From Brachypodium distachyon (Eukaryota; Streptophyta; Magnoliopsida; Poales; Poaceae), in contig NC_016135.3 of assembly GCF_000005505.3 (NCBI RefSeq), forward strand, positions 13,052,613 through 13,116,612: DNA of 64,000 nucleotides, given 5' to 3'. The notes below the pieces were generated by a model, which searched no databases, was not told where the DNA came from, and worked only from the letters and a program-made list of their open reading frames with translations. A program made the translations under genes and the position numbers. Shown one piece after another: positions 34,745 through 45,839 of the stretch; position 1 is the stretch's first letter; every line of letters starts with the position of its first letter.

Positions 34745-35270
34745 CCAGTAATGCTACACCTACGGACGCCATGGGTTACGGAAACTTTACGCGCTGACGG
34801 GTCTTCAGACGTGGCGCCTCGCTCCCGCCTCTGTCTCATCCTGCCATCTCTCCTGATCCCCAGTTCCCCTCCTTGTCTGGTCTTACCGCTCAGCTTCCTC
34901 CCCCACGGCGACCATCTCGGTTCCCCGGCGACCCCCCTCAATCCTTCCCCGTCGAGCCACTTTTCCCCAGATCAAGCGCATGGGAGCGAGGCTACTGGCG
35001 GTGGCATCTAGCGGAGCTATGGGAAGATTTTGGTTTTGGGGTGGTGAGATTCAGCGAAAGGAGCAGTGGCTGAGCCGCTAAGGCCGCGCCGTCGCCACGG
35101 CAGCCCGGTGGTTACTGGCAGCGGCGGGGAAGGAGCTTGGCAGCCAGGTTAGAAGCGAGGGCACCTCCCCCCCGGCTCGGCCTCTTCCTCTTAGCTCCCA
35201 GCCGATTGAGGAGGAGCTTAGTTGCTCTGTTGTGCCTGCTGTATGAACACGACGGAGGTAATTCAGCAAT
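34745..35270. other. GC-rich island, no gene assigned
   Basis: A CT/GC-rich block resembling a leader or first exon, directly after dispersed repeat B. Frames are open on both strands but match no family I know. Confidence 0.3.
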
Positions 35271-35630
35271 CACTCTAGCTTAGCTGCTTCCCTCTCCTTC
35301 CACCACCATATCGATATGTCTGCATTAGCACTGTTCTCATTATAATGCTAATCTTTGGCCGGGCTTGATACATACATGTTCACCAGCATAACTAATCAGT
35401 GAAATAGAGCTTGATCTGAAATCCACAAGAACATGTTAATTTTCTAATCTTCTTCGTGATCTGAAACAAATAGATGGATGGTCTCCTCTCAGATGAAGGT
35501 ACCCTGGTGTGTAGAAGATAATGTCAACTAAACAATAAAGCCTAGGAGATACTCATAGTTATTATACATTACAGTTGCCAGATGCAAAAAATGGACTACA
35601 TCCAAAATCATTAAATAACACAACTAATGT

Positions 35631-36998
35631 TTATCTCTGATCCATCGTATCTTTGAGCCCTCCAATTCCATCAAAAGTTGATTGTGGAGATCTGGATATA
35701 GCAGAAAAACTTTGCTGAATTTGAAACAACATGCTTGTATATTTTCCTATAATTGAGGGCATAATAACGGCCGATGATTCCTGCAGCAAATAAATTCATA
35801 AGGTGAACGGGATGTTGAAGTACTTATTATAATAAAGAGACCAAAACCAAAGATACCTCAATTTCCCCATATGGTACTCCGGCTGTCATGGTTGGGTTCA
35901 TTTCGCCACTAGTGCCCAAGTTAATTGATCCCTGCAATTAATAATTCATAAAATGATCTGAATCTCGAAGTATTTATTAGAAGCAAAGATATGAGGAGAA
36001 TATGTACCTCAAATGTTTCATACGGTAGTGGAGTTGTTATACTTCGATTTATGTTGCTAGAACTAATGCCCAAGTCAAAAGATTCCTGCTCCAAATAAAG
36101 TCATAAAATTACGTGGATGCTCAAGTATGTACTAAAAACTAAAGAGATAAGAAACAAAGATACTTGAATTGTGCTACAAAAATCTCGTCCATCCAAATAA
36201 GAACTTTGTTGAATCTGTATCAGAGAACATAACCATAAACTTATAAATATACATGGTAGACATAGATGATGTTAAATAGATACGAAACAAAAATAGCTAC
36301 CTCATGTTCCATCTCCTCTTGTTGAAGAATGTCATTCTTAGATGATTTTCTTTTTGCATTGCTTCTTTTATTTTTCAATTTCATGGCACGAGTCTGAAAT
36401 AAACACTAAATTAGTAAACTTAAAAAAGTATAGAGATTTTCAAAGAAACAAAATATTGGTAGAAATACCTCTTGTTCGGCTTTCTTCTTCTCCTTTTGTG
36501 CGGCTTTCTTCTTCTCCCTTTGTTCGGCTTTTTTCTTCTTTTCTCTTGCTTCACGAATAATCTTATCAACCTTAGACTCTTTTCTCAATGAAGGCGGACG
36601 TCCAGCACATCTAACAGCTATTGGACTTAGTATAATTTTACTTGTTGTCTCCCCATTGGATGGTGCACCACCTTCCTGTGTACCAAGCTGTTCGTTTTAC
36701 CATGACGAGAGCAACAAAGTGTTAGATATTTTAGCTGTCCATTATCATCTCTGTTTGAGCTTCTTCTCGTCACACCAAACCCTTTAGCCTTTTCGTAATT
36801 TTTGTAGTACTCTCGCACATCATTCTCAGTATCAAAGGTCATCCCTAATTCAGGATCTTCAAGTATCACATCTGCTTGAGGTTCACCTTGGTTCTCTTCA
36901 ACTCCCACGTTGTTTTTCTTTTGTTGCTCAATGCCATCATCATCGCTTGAAATGGACATGTCACTTGATTCATGAACACTACCAGTTTGATCATCCAT
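35631..36998 (-). pseudogene. FRS gene remnant lacking the transposase core
   Basis: The first exon (36998 to 36469) opens with an acidic N-terminus (MDDQTGSVHESSDMSISSDD) and the start of a FAR1 domain (PELGMTFDTENDVREYYKNY, GFGVTRRSSNRDDN, CCSRHGKTN). Near 36690 the frame shifts straight into an FRS C-terminal tail (LGTQEGGAPSNGETTSKIIL, GRPPSLRKESKVDKIIRE, then a Lys-rich coil). Five small phase-0 exons follow: 36393-36301, 36214-36164, 36085-36008, 35931-35857 and 35780-35631, ending in DTMDQR and a stop. The rest of the FAR1 finger, the whole MULE-type core and the SWIM finger are missing, so an internal deletion fused the two ends out of frame. The intact downstream splice sites mean the locus may still be transcribed. 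Confidence 0.8.
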
Positions 36999-37179
36999 TC
37001 CTACAAAACATAAAGAGCTAAAACATCAAAGATATTATGCTAAGTGTCATCAATAAAACCAGATGAAAGATGCAAAAACGATTACATAAATACTATAATT
37101 ACCTGCTAATGCTGATGTTGAAGATGTAGCTATTTGCAGCCCTGTCAATCTGAGGTTGTCGCTCGCCGTCTAGCCGGTG

Positions 37180-37425
37180 CACGTCGAACAAACCACTCGC
37201 CGCTGCTCGTTAAGGTGCACGGCGTTGGTCAATCTGAGCGAGGACAAGCTAATGTAATCGCTCATGCACACACGATCAACGGCAATGTTGATCGATCATC
37301 AAGCGTTGAAAGCGATACATGAAAAGACGAAAGGAGGAACAAATCGTAAAACAAACCGCTGGCCGCCGATCACCGAGGTGCACGTCGCGTCGCTGGTCAA
37401 TCTGAACGAGTACAGGCAACTCGTC
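37180..37425. repeat. Imperfect direct duplication upstream of FRS remnant
   Basis: Two related blocks about 165 bases apart each contain AACAAACC, GGTGCAC, TGGTCAATCTGA and CGAG-ACA. They lie in the presumed leader or promoter of the minus-strand FRS remnant. Confidence 0.55.
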
Positions 37426-37555
37426 GCCGCTCCTAGACAGATGATCTGTCGGTCGATCAATAGGTATTGAAATTTATTAGAAAAAAGACGGCAGCCGGCC
37501 GAGCTAGCAGAGATGGCGCAGTTCTCATCCCACGGAACGGAGGCTCTGAACGGAA

Positions 37556-37826
37556 GGGCAGGAGAGTTGCCTAATTAGCGGAACTGCCTTTTTTTTCGTT
37601 TTTTCGTTTTTCTTTTACTTCGACGCCACGTAGTACTTTTTTCTACTCAGCCCGTAACATTCCGTAAGTTGCCTGTACGTGTAGCATTACTGGGGCAGGA
37701 GAGTTGCCAGCGGAACTGCCATTTTTTTTCGTTTTTTCGTTTTTCTTTTACTTCAACGCCACATAGTACTTTTTTCCTACTCAGCCCGTAACATTCCGTA
37801 AGTTGCCTGTACGTGTAGCATTACTG
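37556..37826. repeat. 137-bp tandem duplication
   Basis: Copy 1 (37556-37692) and copy 2 (37693-37826) are nearly identical. Each starts GGGCAGGAGAGTTGCC, passes through CGTTTTTTCGTTTTTCTTTT, and ends GCCTGTACGTGTAGCATTAC. Only a few substitutions and a short indel separate them, so the duplication is recent. Confidence 0.93.
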
Positions 37827-38339
37827 AAACAAACCCGCAAATTTCGTAAATTTTACAGACAAAGAAAACATAGAAATGTAGAAAACAAACCCACCGACAC
37901 GGCCGCACCGGCAATGAACACTTGTTTTGTCCGCGCACTGCATGATTGCAGCAAGCAGCCGCTTTCAACCATAAATCAAATCGAAGTGCCGCATCCACTG
38001 AAGAACCCAGATCATCAGAGCCGCATTCACAATGTTTTAGCTAGTTCTTAGTTAATCATCATGCTCCCCGAGCATGCGAGCCACCGTGACCTTCCTTCAA
38101 CTACCGCAAAGCTCCCTGCCGCGGCATTCAAAAGCCTAGGGAGCCGGCACCGCGGCACGTATGCAAACTTCAGGTATGCGCCAACTACCCCACTAGCATC
38201 TCCATGCGCGGTCGAGCTTGCGCGACCCCAATTGGACGTGGCGTGCGGTGCCGATTGACACAACACGCGCCGGTTTGCGCAGCGCTAGTGCTCGCTCCAC
38301 CCATGCCGGCCGCGCTGCCATCGTGAGCTCCGGGAGCAC

Positions 38340-38347
38340 TATATAAG
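38340..38347 (+). promoter_or_regulatory. TATA box of first lipid-transfer protein gene
   Basis: CACTATATAAGAAG lies 109 bases before the start codon. The same CACTATATAAG context occurs before the paralogue at 41911. Confidence 0.75.
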
Positions 38348-38448
38348 AAGCAGCTCCGGCCATGAAGCAGGCATCAACTTACGAGCTGAATCGACGCAAA
38401 CACGAGTAGCAAATTACTACAACGTACTTAGTGATCGAAGCGTCCAAG

Positions 38449-38902
38449 ATGATGAAGATGAGGGGTCTCTTTGTTCTCGCTCTGCTTGTCGTTGCCGCGG
38501 CAGCGGGGCTCGCGGCACGAGGCGCGGACGCGGCGGGCGAGTGCGGGGCGACGCCGGCGGACAGGATGGCGCTGAAGCTGGCGCCGTGCGCGTCGGCGGG
38601 GCAGGACCCCGCGTCGGCGCCGTCCAGCGGGTGCTGCACGGCGGTGCACACCATCGGGAAGCAGAGCCCGAAGTGCCTTTGCGCCGTCATGCTCTCCAAC
38701 ACCGCCAGGAGCGCCGGGATCAAGCCGGAGGCCGCCATCACCATCCCCAAGCGCTGCAACCTCGTTGACCGCCCCGTCGGCTACAAGTGCGGAGGTAAAT
38801 CAAGCAAAAACGGTTGCCTGATATCGTGTCCTGGTTTAATTGTGTGTTCTTGCTCTCATTATGCGTGTGTGAACTTGTTTTGCAGCTTACACACTGCCAT
38901 GA
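38449..38902 (+). CDS. Non-specific lipid-transfer protein (LTP-like)
   Basis: Two exons (38449-38794 and 38886-38902), 120 aa. The tiny second exon encodes only the final residues (YTLP). Residues 1-27 form a signal peptide (GLFVLALLVVAAAAGLAARG). The mature part has the eight-cysteine nsLTP/2S-albumin pattern C..C..CC..CxC..C..C (GECGATPADRMALKLAPC, GCC, KCLC, KRC, KCG). The TIPKRCN segment and DIR1-like spacing suggest a small LTP that shuttles lipids in the apoplast, with possible roles in cuticle or defence signalling (family inference). Two overlapping ATGs exist (38449, 38452). The first is used here and the choice does not affect the mature protein. The paralogue at 42012 has the same intron position. 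Confidence 0.92.
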
Positions 38903-38976
38903 GCGACCTCCAGACACTTCATGCGCGGCCGGCCGGTCTCTGGATGCAGCTGAGCGTTGCTCATCATGTACAATAA

Positions 38977-40260
38977 AATGGGTTCCATGACGTGGGGACT
39001 CCGTGATCTGGAGGCGTGCTGCCGCTAGAGATACTGTGTATCACTCACTACTTGTATCTCGACTCTTGAGAGCAGCATTCTCAGGATAATAATAAACCTT
39101 TGTTTTTTACAGCAAAATGACTGTAACGGGTCAGTGCGTCACCTAGGAGGGTCAAACACGCCAAACCAACTTAAAACCTATCGTGACCAACTTAACATAA
39201 CATTAAGATCCTAATATGCATTTTTATAATTTTAAGACTATTTGACACATACTCAATAATAATTGGTATTGGATCGGGGTTGCATTTACCTATGTGAAGA
39301 AATTTTTCAAGTAGTACTACTACTTTGAGTCTTCTATTTTATAAAACATTTTAGTAAATTAAATTGACTTAAAAATGTCTTAACAGGAAATAAAGGGGGT
39401 GTTGGCAACGAATTAATCCAGAAAGCTGATCGATCCGCCCAAGCAAGGTGTTTTACCCCTCAAGTGCGTCATGCAGTGAATCAACAGTTTTGCATCCAGG
39501 AGGGCAGAAGCAGTTTGCCAATCCTCAAACATCAGGGTGTAGGTGACTGGACAGCAACAAAGCGACAAATCAGTTTATCGACATGGTAAACATCCATAAC
39601 ATAACTCACCTAACTTGTAGTTAGCTGCAACCAACAAGTAACCAATAGAACAAACACAAGATGCAAAGACAAATGTGGAAAACCTCCTCAAAATGTCCGT
39701 AAAAAATCCTCCTTAAAGTGAGGAGAAAAAACCACAGGGCTGACCGGTCCACAAAAACTTTCACTGTTAGCAAAATTGATACCATGAAGTCTACTAAAAA
39801 ACTTCTAGAAGGTCAAAACAACATCATTACAAGTTACAAACTTGCTATCACCATCAACAACAACCATCATAACATTACCAATAAGATATAACTTAAAATC
39901 AACCAAAGAGAGAAAAACCGTTTTTGTCCACTTCGGTTTTCAGATTACTGCCAATCGCTTGAAACTTGGCAAATACGTAGTACTAGGAGTACTGAGCATG
40001 TTGTCAAACTTGTGTCCCAATCCCGCATTGTTTGAACCCTCAAGCGAGCTAACAATACCTCAAGATTACACACGTCTTAAATTTTAGCAAGCAGATCTGA
40101 CGAAACCACTCTCTAAGCCGGTGCTTTAACCACATGACCCTCAAACCAAATCGAAGTGCACTGAGAACGAATTCATCAAGTTTGGAGCCAATACAACCAT
40201 GTTTGAACCTCCAACAAACAAGATTGGTGAATATTAACATGAAGCCACCAATCTAGACAT
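38977..40260. other. Intergenic between the LTP paralogues
   Basis: Probable LTP 3' UTR to about 39110, then AT-rich sequence with no recognisable gene. The Pack-MULE-like element follows. Confidence 0.45.
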
Positions 40261-40271
40261 AATTTCTCTTT

Positions 40272-41442
40272 GAGTAAATTTCAAAACCACAGGTTTTGAG
40301 GCAGGCTTCTCAACGAGCCCCCACTTTTGCTAATTTGTTCGCAAAACCACACGTTTTGTGTCCAATTGTCTCACATCATCCAAAACTACGATTTAAACGC
40401 ATTTAACGGTATTTCTTACATATGGGTCCTGCATGTCAGGCGTCACCACTTTTTCATTGTGCCCCTCGCCTTTTTCTTTTTTTCCTCGTCCCCTCTTCTT
40501 CTTCTACAAAGCCGGCAGCCCCCTGATTCGCCTGCGCCTCGCCTCCCGCCCACACCGCCTTCATGTTCACTATTGATTTGACCCCGCCTTCATGTTCCTC
40601 CTCTGACCGCCGCCCGCCCCAACCTCGACCATGGCTGCCGACCCCGCGCCATCCTCTGGCCGCTGGCTACGCTGCCCTCGCGACCCTCCTCTGGCCGGTG
40701 CCCTCGCGACCCTACTCTGGCTGCCGCCCCAGCGGCCCTCCTCTTGATCAGCAGCAGCACAGGGCGGAGCAGGAGGAGGAGAGGAAGAAGACTGCCACAA
40801 GGGGAGCTCGGATGGAGAAGGATCAATGGAGGAGGCTACCCATGCTCGCTGCTGCAGTACGTGGTCCGGGCCTGCGCCTGCCGCCTGGGCATCAGCGACC
40901 CGTTCGGCGGCACCGGCACGAAGCCCAGTGCTGGCACTCCACCTTTGGTTGCTACCTGCAGCACGCGAGGGTTGGAGAAGAAGAAAGCTAACTCCGCTGC
41001 CTACTGCCACGTGACTCCGATTTGGTTGCCGTGTGTGCGAATTTGGTTTATGATTGTGCAAATTTGGGCCAAATTAGTTTAATTAGGCTGGACTTGGTTG
41101 TTCTATGTGCAAATTTAGATTATTGTTGTTGAATTTGTTTCTAAAATGGCCAAATTTATGGCGGCGGTCAGAAGAGGAACATTAAGGCGGGTTCAAATCA
41201 ACCGTAGAAGAAGAAGAGAGGATGAGAAAAAGAAAAGAAAAGGTGAGGGACTCAATGAAAAAGATGTAACGCCTGACATGCAGGACCCACATGTAAGAAA
41301 TACCGTCAAATGCGGTTAAACCGTTGTTTTGGGTGATGTGAGACAATTGGACACAAAACGTGTGGTTTTGCGGACAAATTAGCAAAAATGGGAACTCGTC
41401 AAGAAGTCTGCATCAAAACGTGTGGTTCTGTGAAATTTGCTC
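40272..41442. mobile_element. Pack-MULE-like element (Mutator superfamily)
   Basis: Inverted repeats of about 230 bp bound the element: GAGTAAATTTCAAAACCAC on the left, and GAGCAAATTTCACAGAACCA reverse-complemented on the right. They share long blocks such as AAAACCACACGTTTTGTGTC and TGTCTCACATCA. The flanks TTTCTCTTT (40263-40271) and TTTCTATTT (41443-41451) are a 9-bp target duplication with one mismatch, diagnostic of Mutator-like elements. No transposase is present. Instead the interior (about 40510-41100) is strongly GC-rich with open frames, including GGGYPCSLLQYVVRACACRL and GISDPFGGTGTKPS. It therefore looks like a captured host-gene segment whose source I cannot identify. Confidence 0.85.
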
Positions 41443-41910
41443 TTTCTATTTCCTATTCTCTTCCTCCTCCGAGGAGGCAAGAGTCCGGGTTTTCTTCTTC
41501 TCCTCACCTCTCAAATAATCAGTTCAGCCATTGGACTGAGACGAGATCAACAGTCTGGCACTCTGCCTGAGCTGGACTTTCGGGCTGTCAGCTCACTTCC
41601 ATCTAGAGGGATTACGCATGAGGCAGTTTTGTGTTCACAAGCGGTATAATCACCTACGTATCTTTTATGTCATCACATAAGGGGTGTGCATGAACGATAG
41701 GTTGCCACACGCTAGGAGAAATGTGTCACACTTTTATCGTGGCAACCGGGGGGGGGGGCGGACGCCGCTGATTTAGTTTTCACTAACACAACAATTTCAA
41801 TGGATGATGCATCTGGGACACACCAAGTGTCCTACTGTCCTCTGTCCATTCACAAGGTTCTTGCTCCTTGCATGCTCAGCAGCCGGCACACGTACCCGGC
41901 CGGCCGGCAC

Positions 41911-41918
41911 TATATAAG
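41911..41918 (+). promoter_or_regulatory. TATA box of second lipid-transfer protein gene
   Basis: CACTATATAAGCGGCAGC lies 101 bases before the ATG, in the same context as the paralogue upstream. Confidence 0.75.
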
Positions 41919-42011
41919 CGGCAGCTGAGCACAAGCTGTTTAGCCACCGAGTGCGCACACACAGCTCAATCGTAACTCGTAATCCAGGCCACAACAAGCT
42001 CTCAATTAACA

Positions 42012-42493
42012 ATGAGGTGCCTCTCCGTGTTGGCGCTGGTCCTTGCCTTGGCCGCGGCGGCGCGGCTGGTGGAGGGCGCGGGCGAGTGCGGCGCGACTCC
42101 AGCGGACCAGATGGCCCTGAAGCTGGCTCCGTGCCTGACGGCGGCCAAGGACCCGGAGGCCTCGCCGTCGAAAAGCTGCTGCGCGGCGGTGGTGGACATC
42201 TGGGGGCACAGCACCGAGTGCCTCTGCGCCGTGCTGCTGTCCAACACCTTGAAGCGCTTCGGTGTCAAGGTAGAGGTGGCCATCACCATCCCCAAGCGCT
42301 GCAACATCGCCAACCGCCCCATCGGCTACAAGTGCGGCGGTACGTACTTATACGGCCCGCGCGATATGACCCAACTGATTTGGTTCATGGTTATGCGTGT
42401 TCTTGACCAGAGATATAGGCGCCAGAGATATATTGGTTAACTATCTCAAGTGTATTTTCTGCAGATTACACCTTGCCCAGCCTGCAGGACTGA
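42012..42493 (+). CDS. Non-specific lipid-transfer protein (paralogue)
   Basis: Exons 42012-42339 and 42465-42493 encode 118 aa. The signal peptide is at 1-22 (CLSVLALVLALAAAARLVEG). The mature protein repeats the eight-cysteine motif of the gene at 38449 (GECGATPADQMALKLAPC, SCC, ECLC, KRC, KCG) and the TIPKRCN and RPIGYKCG segments. The tail reads DYTLPSLQD, a few residues longer than the paralogue, whose stop follows TLP. Intron position and phase are identical, so the pair arose by local duplication. The region between them later gained the Pack-MULE-like element. Role as for its paralogue; expression may differ because distal upstream DNA differs. Confidence 0.92.
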
Positions 42494-42952
42494 CGGGGTT
42501 ACCTGCAGGATCTGGCACGTACATCTGGCACCGAAAGGAAGCAAGGAATAAGGCTTGACTAGCTAGCAAAGTAACTTCGCGTGCATGCTCGAGACAATAG
42601 TATGGAGAAATGATGTTCTTCAGTAGCTGCGTAATTTGTGGTGTCGATAGAGGAATTGCAAAGATGTTGATCAAAACTATAGATGAAAATGTCAAATATG
42701 ATCAACAGTTCGTAATATATCGAAGTTAATTAATCAATTGCTTACAAAGAAAAAAAGGTTTATCACCCTCGCTCTGCCCGCCGCAGCAGATTCTGATCCA
42801 CCGTCGTTACTACACACGGGAACTTCTTCAGTCATCAAAGCCCCTAATCTACCAATCCACCGTTTTCATAGCAAGTGTAGGCATATGATTTCTGTCTTAA
42901 ATCAAACCTTTTACAGTTTCATCAAATTTATAGAAAAAGCTATTAACATCTA

Positions 42953-43065
42953 CTCCATCCGTTTTATAATTCTTGTCTCAAATTTGTCAAAAAATGGATG
43001 TATCTATTCCCACAAAGTGTCTAGATACATGTAATATTTCAACAAAAATTATGAAACGGAGAGAG
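42953..43065. mobile_element. Stowaway MITE
   Basis: 113 bp with ends CTCCATCCGTTTTATAATTC and AATTATGAAACGGAGAGAG, TA on both sides, and shared interior GGATGTATCTATTCCCA and AGATACATGTAATATTT. Confidence 0.88.
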
Positions 43066-43101
43066 TACGCTTCAATTTTGGGGGCGGCTCTAGACTTGTT
43101 A

Positions 43102-43969
43102 GAGCATCTTCAAGAAGTTCCCTATATTTGGTTCCCTAAAACTCGTTCTAGGAACAGGAGAGACAAGAGATTGAGAAATTTTGAGAATTTTTTTTGCTTC
43201 TTCTCCAACAGGTTGCCTATACTCCATTCCCTATTTCTTTTCTTTCCTCTGAATGACAAGTGGGACCTGCATGTCAGTGTCACATTACTATTTTTCTCCT
43301 CTCTCCTTCCTCCCCCAAATCTCGACGTGGTCCCGCTCCTGCTAACCTCGTAGCTCTGCCGACGCCCAGCCGCCGCGCGCTGCCCCACCGCTTGCCTGCC
43401 CGCGCGACATCGCCGCAAGGCCGTGCGCCTGATGCGGCCGGAAAACGACACGAGGAGGCAGCTTGGACCAGGTTCGGCATCCAACAGGTCGAGGCGGAGC
43501 TCTGGACAGCCGCGCTGGCCAAATTGTGTCCCGCTCCGGCCGAATCGACGCCGGAGCGAGCTCGCAGCCGACGGCAGATGTGGGTGCGATAGGGTCCTCG
43601 CCGAGACCCGATTCAATGAGGGATGGGCTCGGGAGGGGGCGGCGGAGGCGCGGGGAGGCTTTGCCGGCGTCTGGACATGGCCGGCGGCGAGCCTGGGCGG
43701 CGGCGCGGGAGGCGCTGCAGACGTGTCGGCCCGGAATCATGATGAAGGGCGACGGTTTTGTTCCCGCATGCGCTTCATAGATTTTAGGGAATGGCCTTCT
43801 CGTTCCCTGCATCTATGGAAGAGGAGAGAGAAAATAAGGAAGTTCTCTAAAATTTTAGGGATAGGAAATGAGACAGGAAACCTATTAGAACAAATTTTGG
43901 GCTATTTTAGGGAATGAGAGCAGCTATTTTAAGGAATGGATGATTTTAGAGAACTTATTGAAGATGCTC
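43102..43969. mobile_element. Harbinger-like TIR element with GC-rich interior
   Basis: The left end GAGCATCTTCAAGAAGTTCC pairs with a right end whose reverse complement is GAGCATCTTCAATAAGTTCT. TTA flanks both sides (43099-43101 and 43970-43972), a 3-bp target duplication. Internal AT-rich arms contain TTCCCTA/TAGGGAA blocks. The centre (about 43320-43740) is very GC-rich and open in several frames, so it may be a captured exon. No transposase was seen. Confidence 0.78.
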
Positions 43970-44188
43970 TTAGGGTCATCTTGCACTTGAATACAACTTA
44001 GGACATCCACAATGCTAGAGTCACTTTTAGTTCTTTATCATGGTAAAAGTTAACACGTGGCAGGTTATGTATTTAAAATGACTAATTGATTTGTCAGCAT
44101 TAAATGTGATGATATCCGATGATAAAAAAAGTTGACTTTTAGCAAGAGTTTGTTCTTTATCTCTTTTATTTCTCTTTCTTCCATGTTA

Positions 44189-44298
44189 CTTCCTCCGATC
44201 CATATTAATTGTATTCTTGTCGAAATATGAATGTATCTATGTATAAAAAATGTTTAGATACATGTAATATTTAGACAACTAATATGGATTGGAGGGAG
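44189..44298. mobile_element. Stowaway MITE
   Basis: 110 bp, ends CTTCCTCCGATCCATATTAA and TTAATATGGATTGGAGGGAG-type, TA duplications, interior AATGTATCTATGTATAAAAA and AGATACATGTAATATTTAG. Confidence 0.88.
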
Positions 44299-44810
44299 TA
44301 GTAAATTTCAAAATAAAAGTCAATTAATAGTCGAATTTTATGAATGGGCCTGTACTCTTCATTCTCCTGATGACAACTTGACTGCCTTTCTCAAATAAAT
44401 ATAAAGCCTAATCGCCTGCTCGGTGTCGGTGCTGCACCTGACCGCTTCCCCGTTTAAACCTGTTTTGCGAGTCACGACGTGTAAACACACACGAGAGAGA
44501 AGTAGACTCCGAGACTCGGTACACGTAGTCCGTACGTACTCAATGGCACAGCGATGGGCTACTTGTCACCTGCATCCACCTCACGTTTTCCTCGATGGGC
44601 ATCCAGCACATCAGCCCAGAAAGCCCGAGGCCCATCTCGATCGACCTCATCCGTCCACCACAAACATCAGCCGAGAATAACTTACCGCCAGCGGCCAGCC
44701 GGCCCCGGTTCCTATCTTTTCCGCCTGCCTCCTTGTCCCCACCTCTTCCCCGGTCGTCCACGCTCTGCTTGCTGCCCTTCCCACTCCATCCAATCATCTG
44801 CGCTCCGTCC

Positions 44811-45609
44811 ATGGCCGCGGCATCAGCTCTCCTCCTTGCCAACCTCTCCGCGCCCACGGGCACGGCCAGGTACCGCCACCGGTTGCTGCAGCCCAGGAGG
44901 CAGCCGCCGCATCAGCTCCTCGCCTCTCGGCCTCTCCCTCTCCGGCAGCCGCTCCGCCCCCTCTCCGCCGTCCAAGACACCAAGGAGGAGACTGCCAAGA
45001 CGGCCGAGGAGATCACCGAGAAGTACGGCCTGGAGGTCGGCCTCTGGAAAGTAAGCAAGCGGCGACACCTTAACTCCTTAAGTCAAGAGTAATTACTTTT
45101 CTGAAGCACTTGATTGTGAGCTGAATTATTGATTGCGTGGCGTGGTCGCTTCAGATATTCAGCTCCAAGGAGGAGGAGGAAGGGGAAGGGGGGAAGACGA
45201 AGTCGAGGACCGACCAAGCCAAGGAACTCCTGGCCAAGTACGGCGGCGCGTACCTGGCCACCTCCATCACGCTCTCCCTCATCTCCTTCACCGCCTGCTA
45301 CCTCCTCATCAACGCCGGCGTCGACGTCCAGCAGCTGCTCACCAAGGTGAGATCCATCGAGCTAGACCCGTTCCCAAGCTTCGAGTCCAGATTTCGTGAT
45401 GCTGCAGTGTTTAGGAATTACAATCGGTCTTGTATATCTTGTAATTACAGGTTGGTATCGTCACGGACGAGACCGGGGGGAAGGTCGGGACGTTCGCGCT
45501 GGCCTACGCAGCGCACAAGGCGGCATCTCCGATCAGGTTCCCGCCCACGGTGGCGCTGACGCCGGTCGTGGCCAACTGGATAGGGAAGATCAGGAAGGGG
45601 GGCGACTGA
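44811..45609 (+). CDS. DUF1279 (FAM210-like) protein, probably plastid-targeted
   Basis: Three exons (44811-45050, 45155-45346 and 45451-45609), all phase 0, give 196 aa. The first 50 residues are rich in Ala, Leu, Arg, Ser and Pro with almost no acids, typical of a chloroplast transit peptide. The DUF1279 domain covers about residues 95-190: AKELLAKYGGAYLATSITLS, a membrane segment (LISFTACYLLINAGVDV), TGGKVGTFALAYAAHKAASP and IRFPPTVALTPVVA. The preceding KYGLEVGLWKIFSSKEEEE is a conserved acidic linker. Plant members are plastid or mitochondrial membrane proteins of poorly defined function, while animal FAM210A/B are mitochondrial. The first ATG was chosen, and no upstream in-frame alternative exists near it. 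Confidence 0.9.
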
Positions 45610-45839
45610 TGCACCGGTGAAGTACAGGCACTTCCATCGATGTGCTCTTGCTCTGGTTTTGGCTTGTGTACTTAATTAGTGTAAATCTTCTACGTGTAGA
45701 TGGTATAATAGTGTAAATCTGGCTAACTATGGTTTTGGCTACTTGTAAGTTTGCTGCCGCTCTTTCAAAATGGCACGGAATAATTAGTAAATGCAATGTC
45801 TCAGAGGTTAATAGTGCAGTCATGGCAAATATATCTAGT

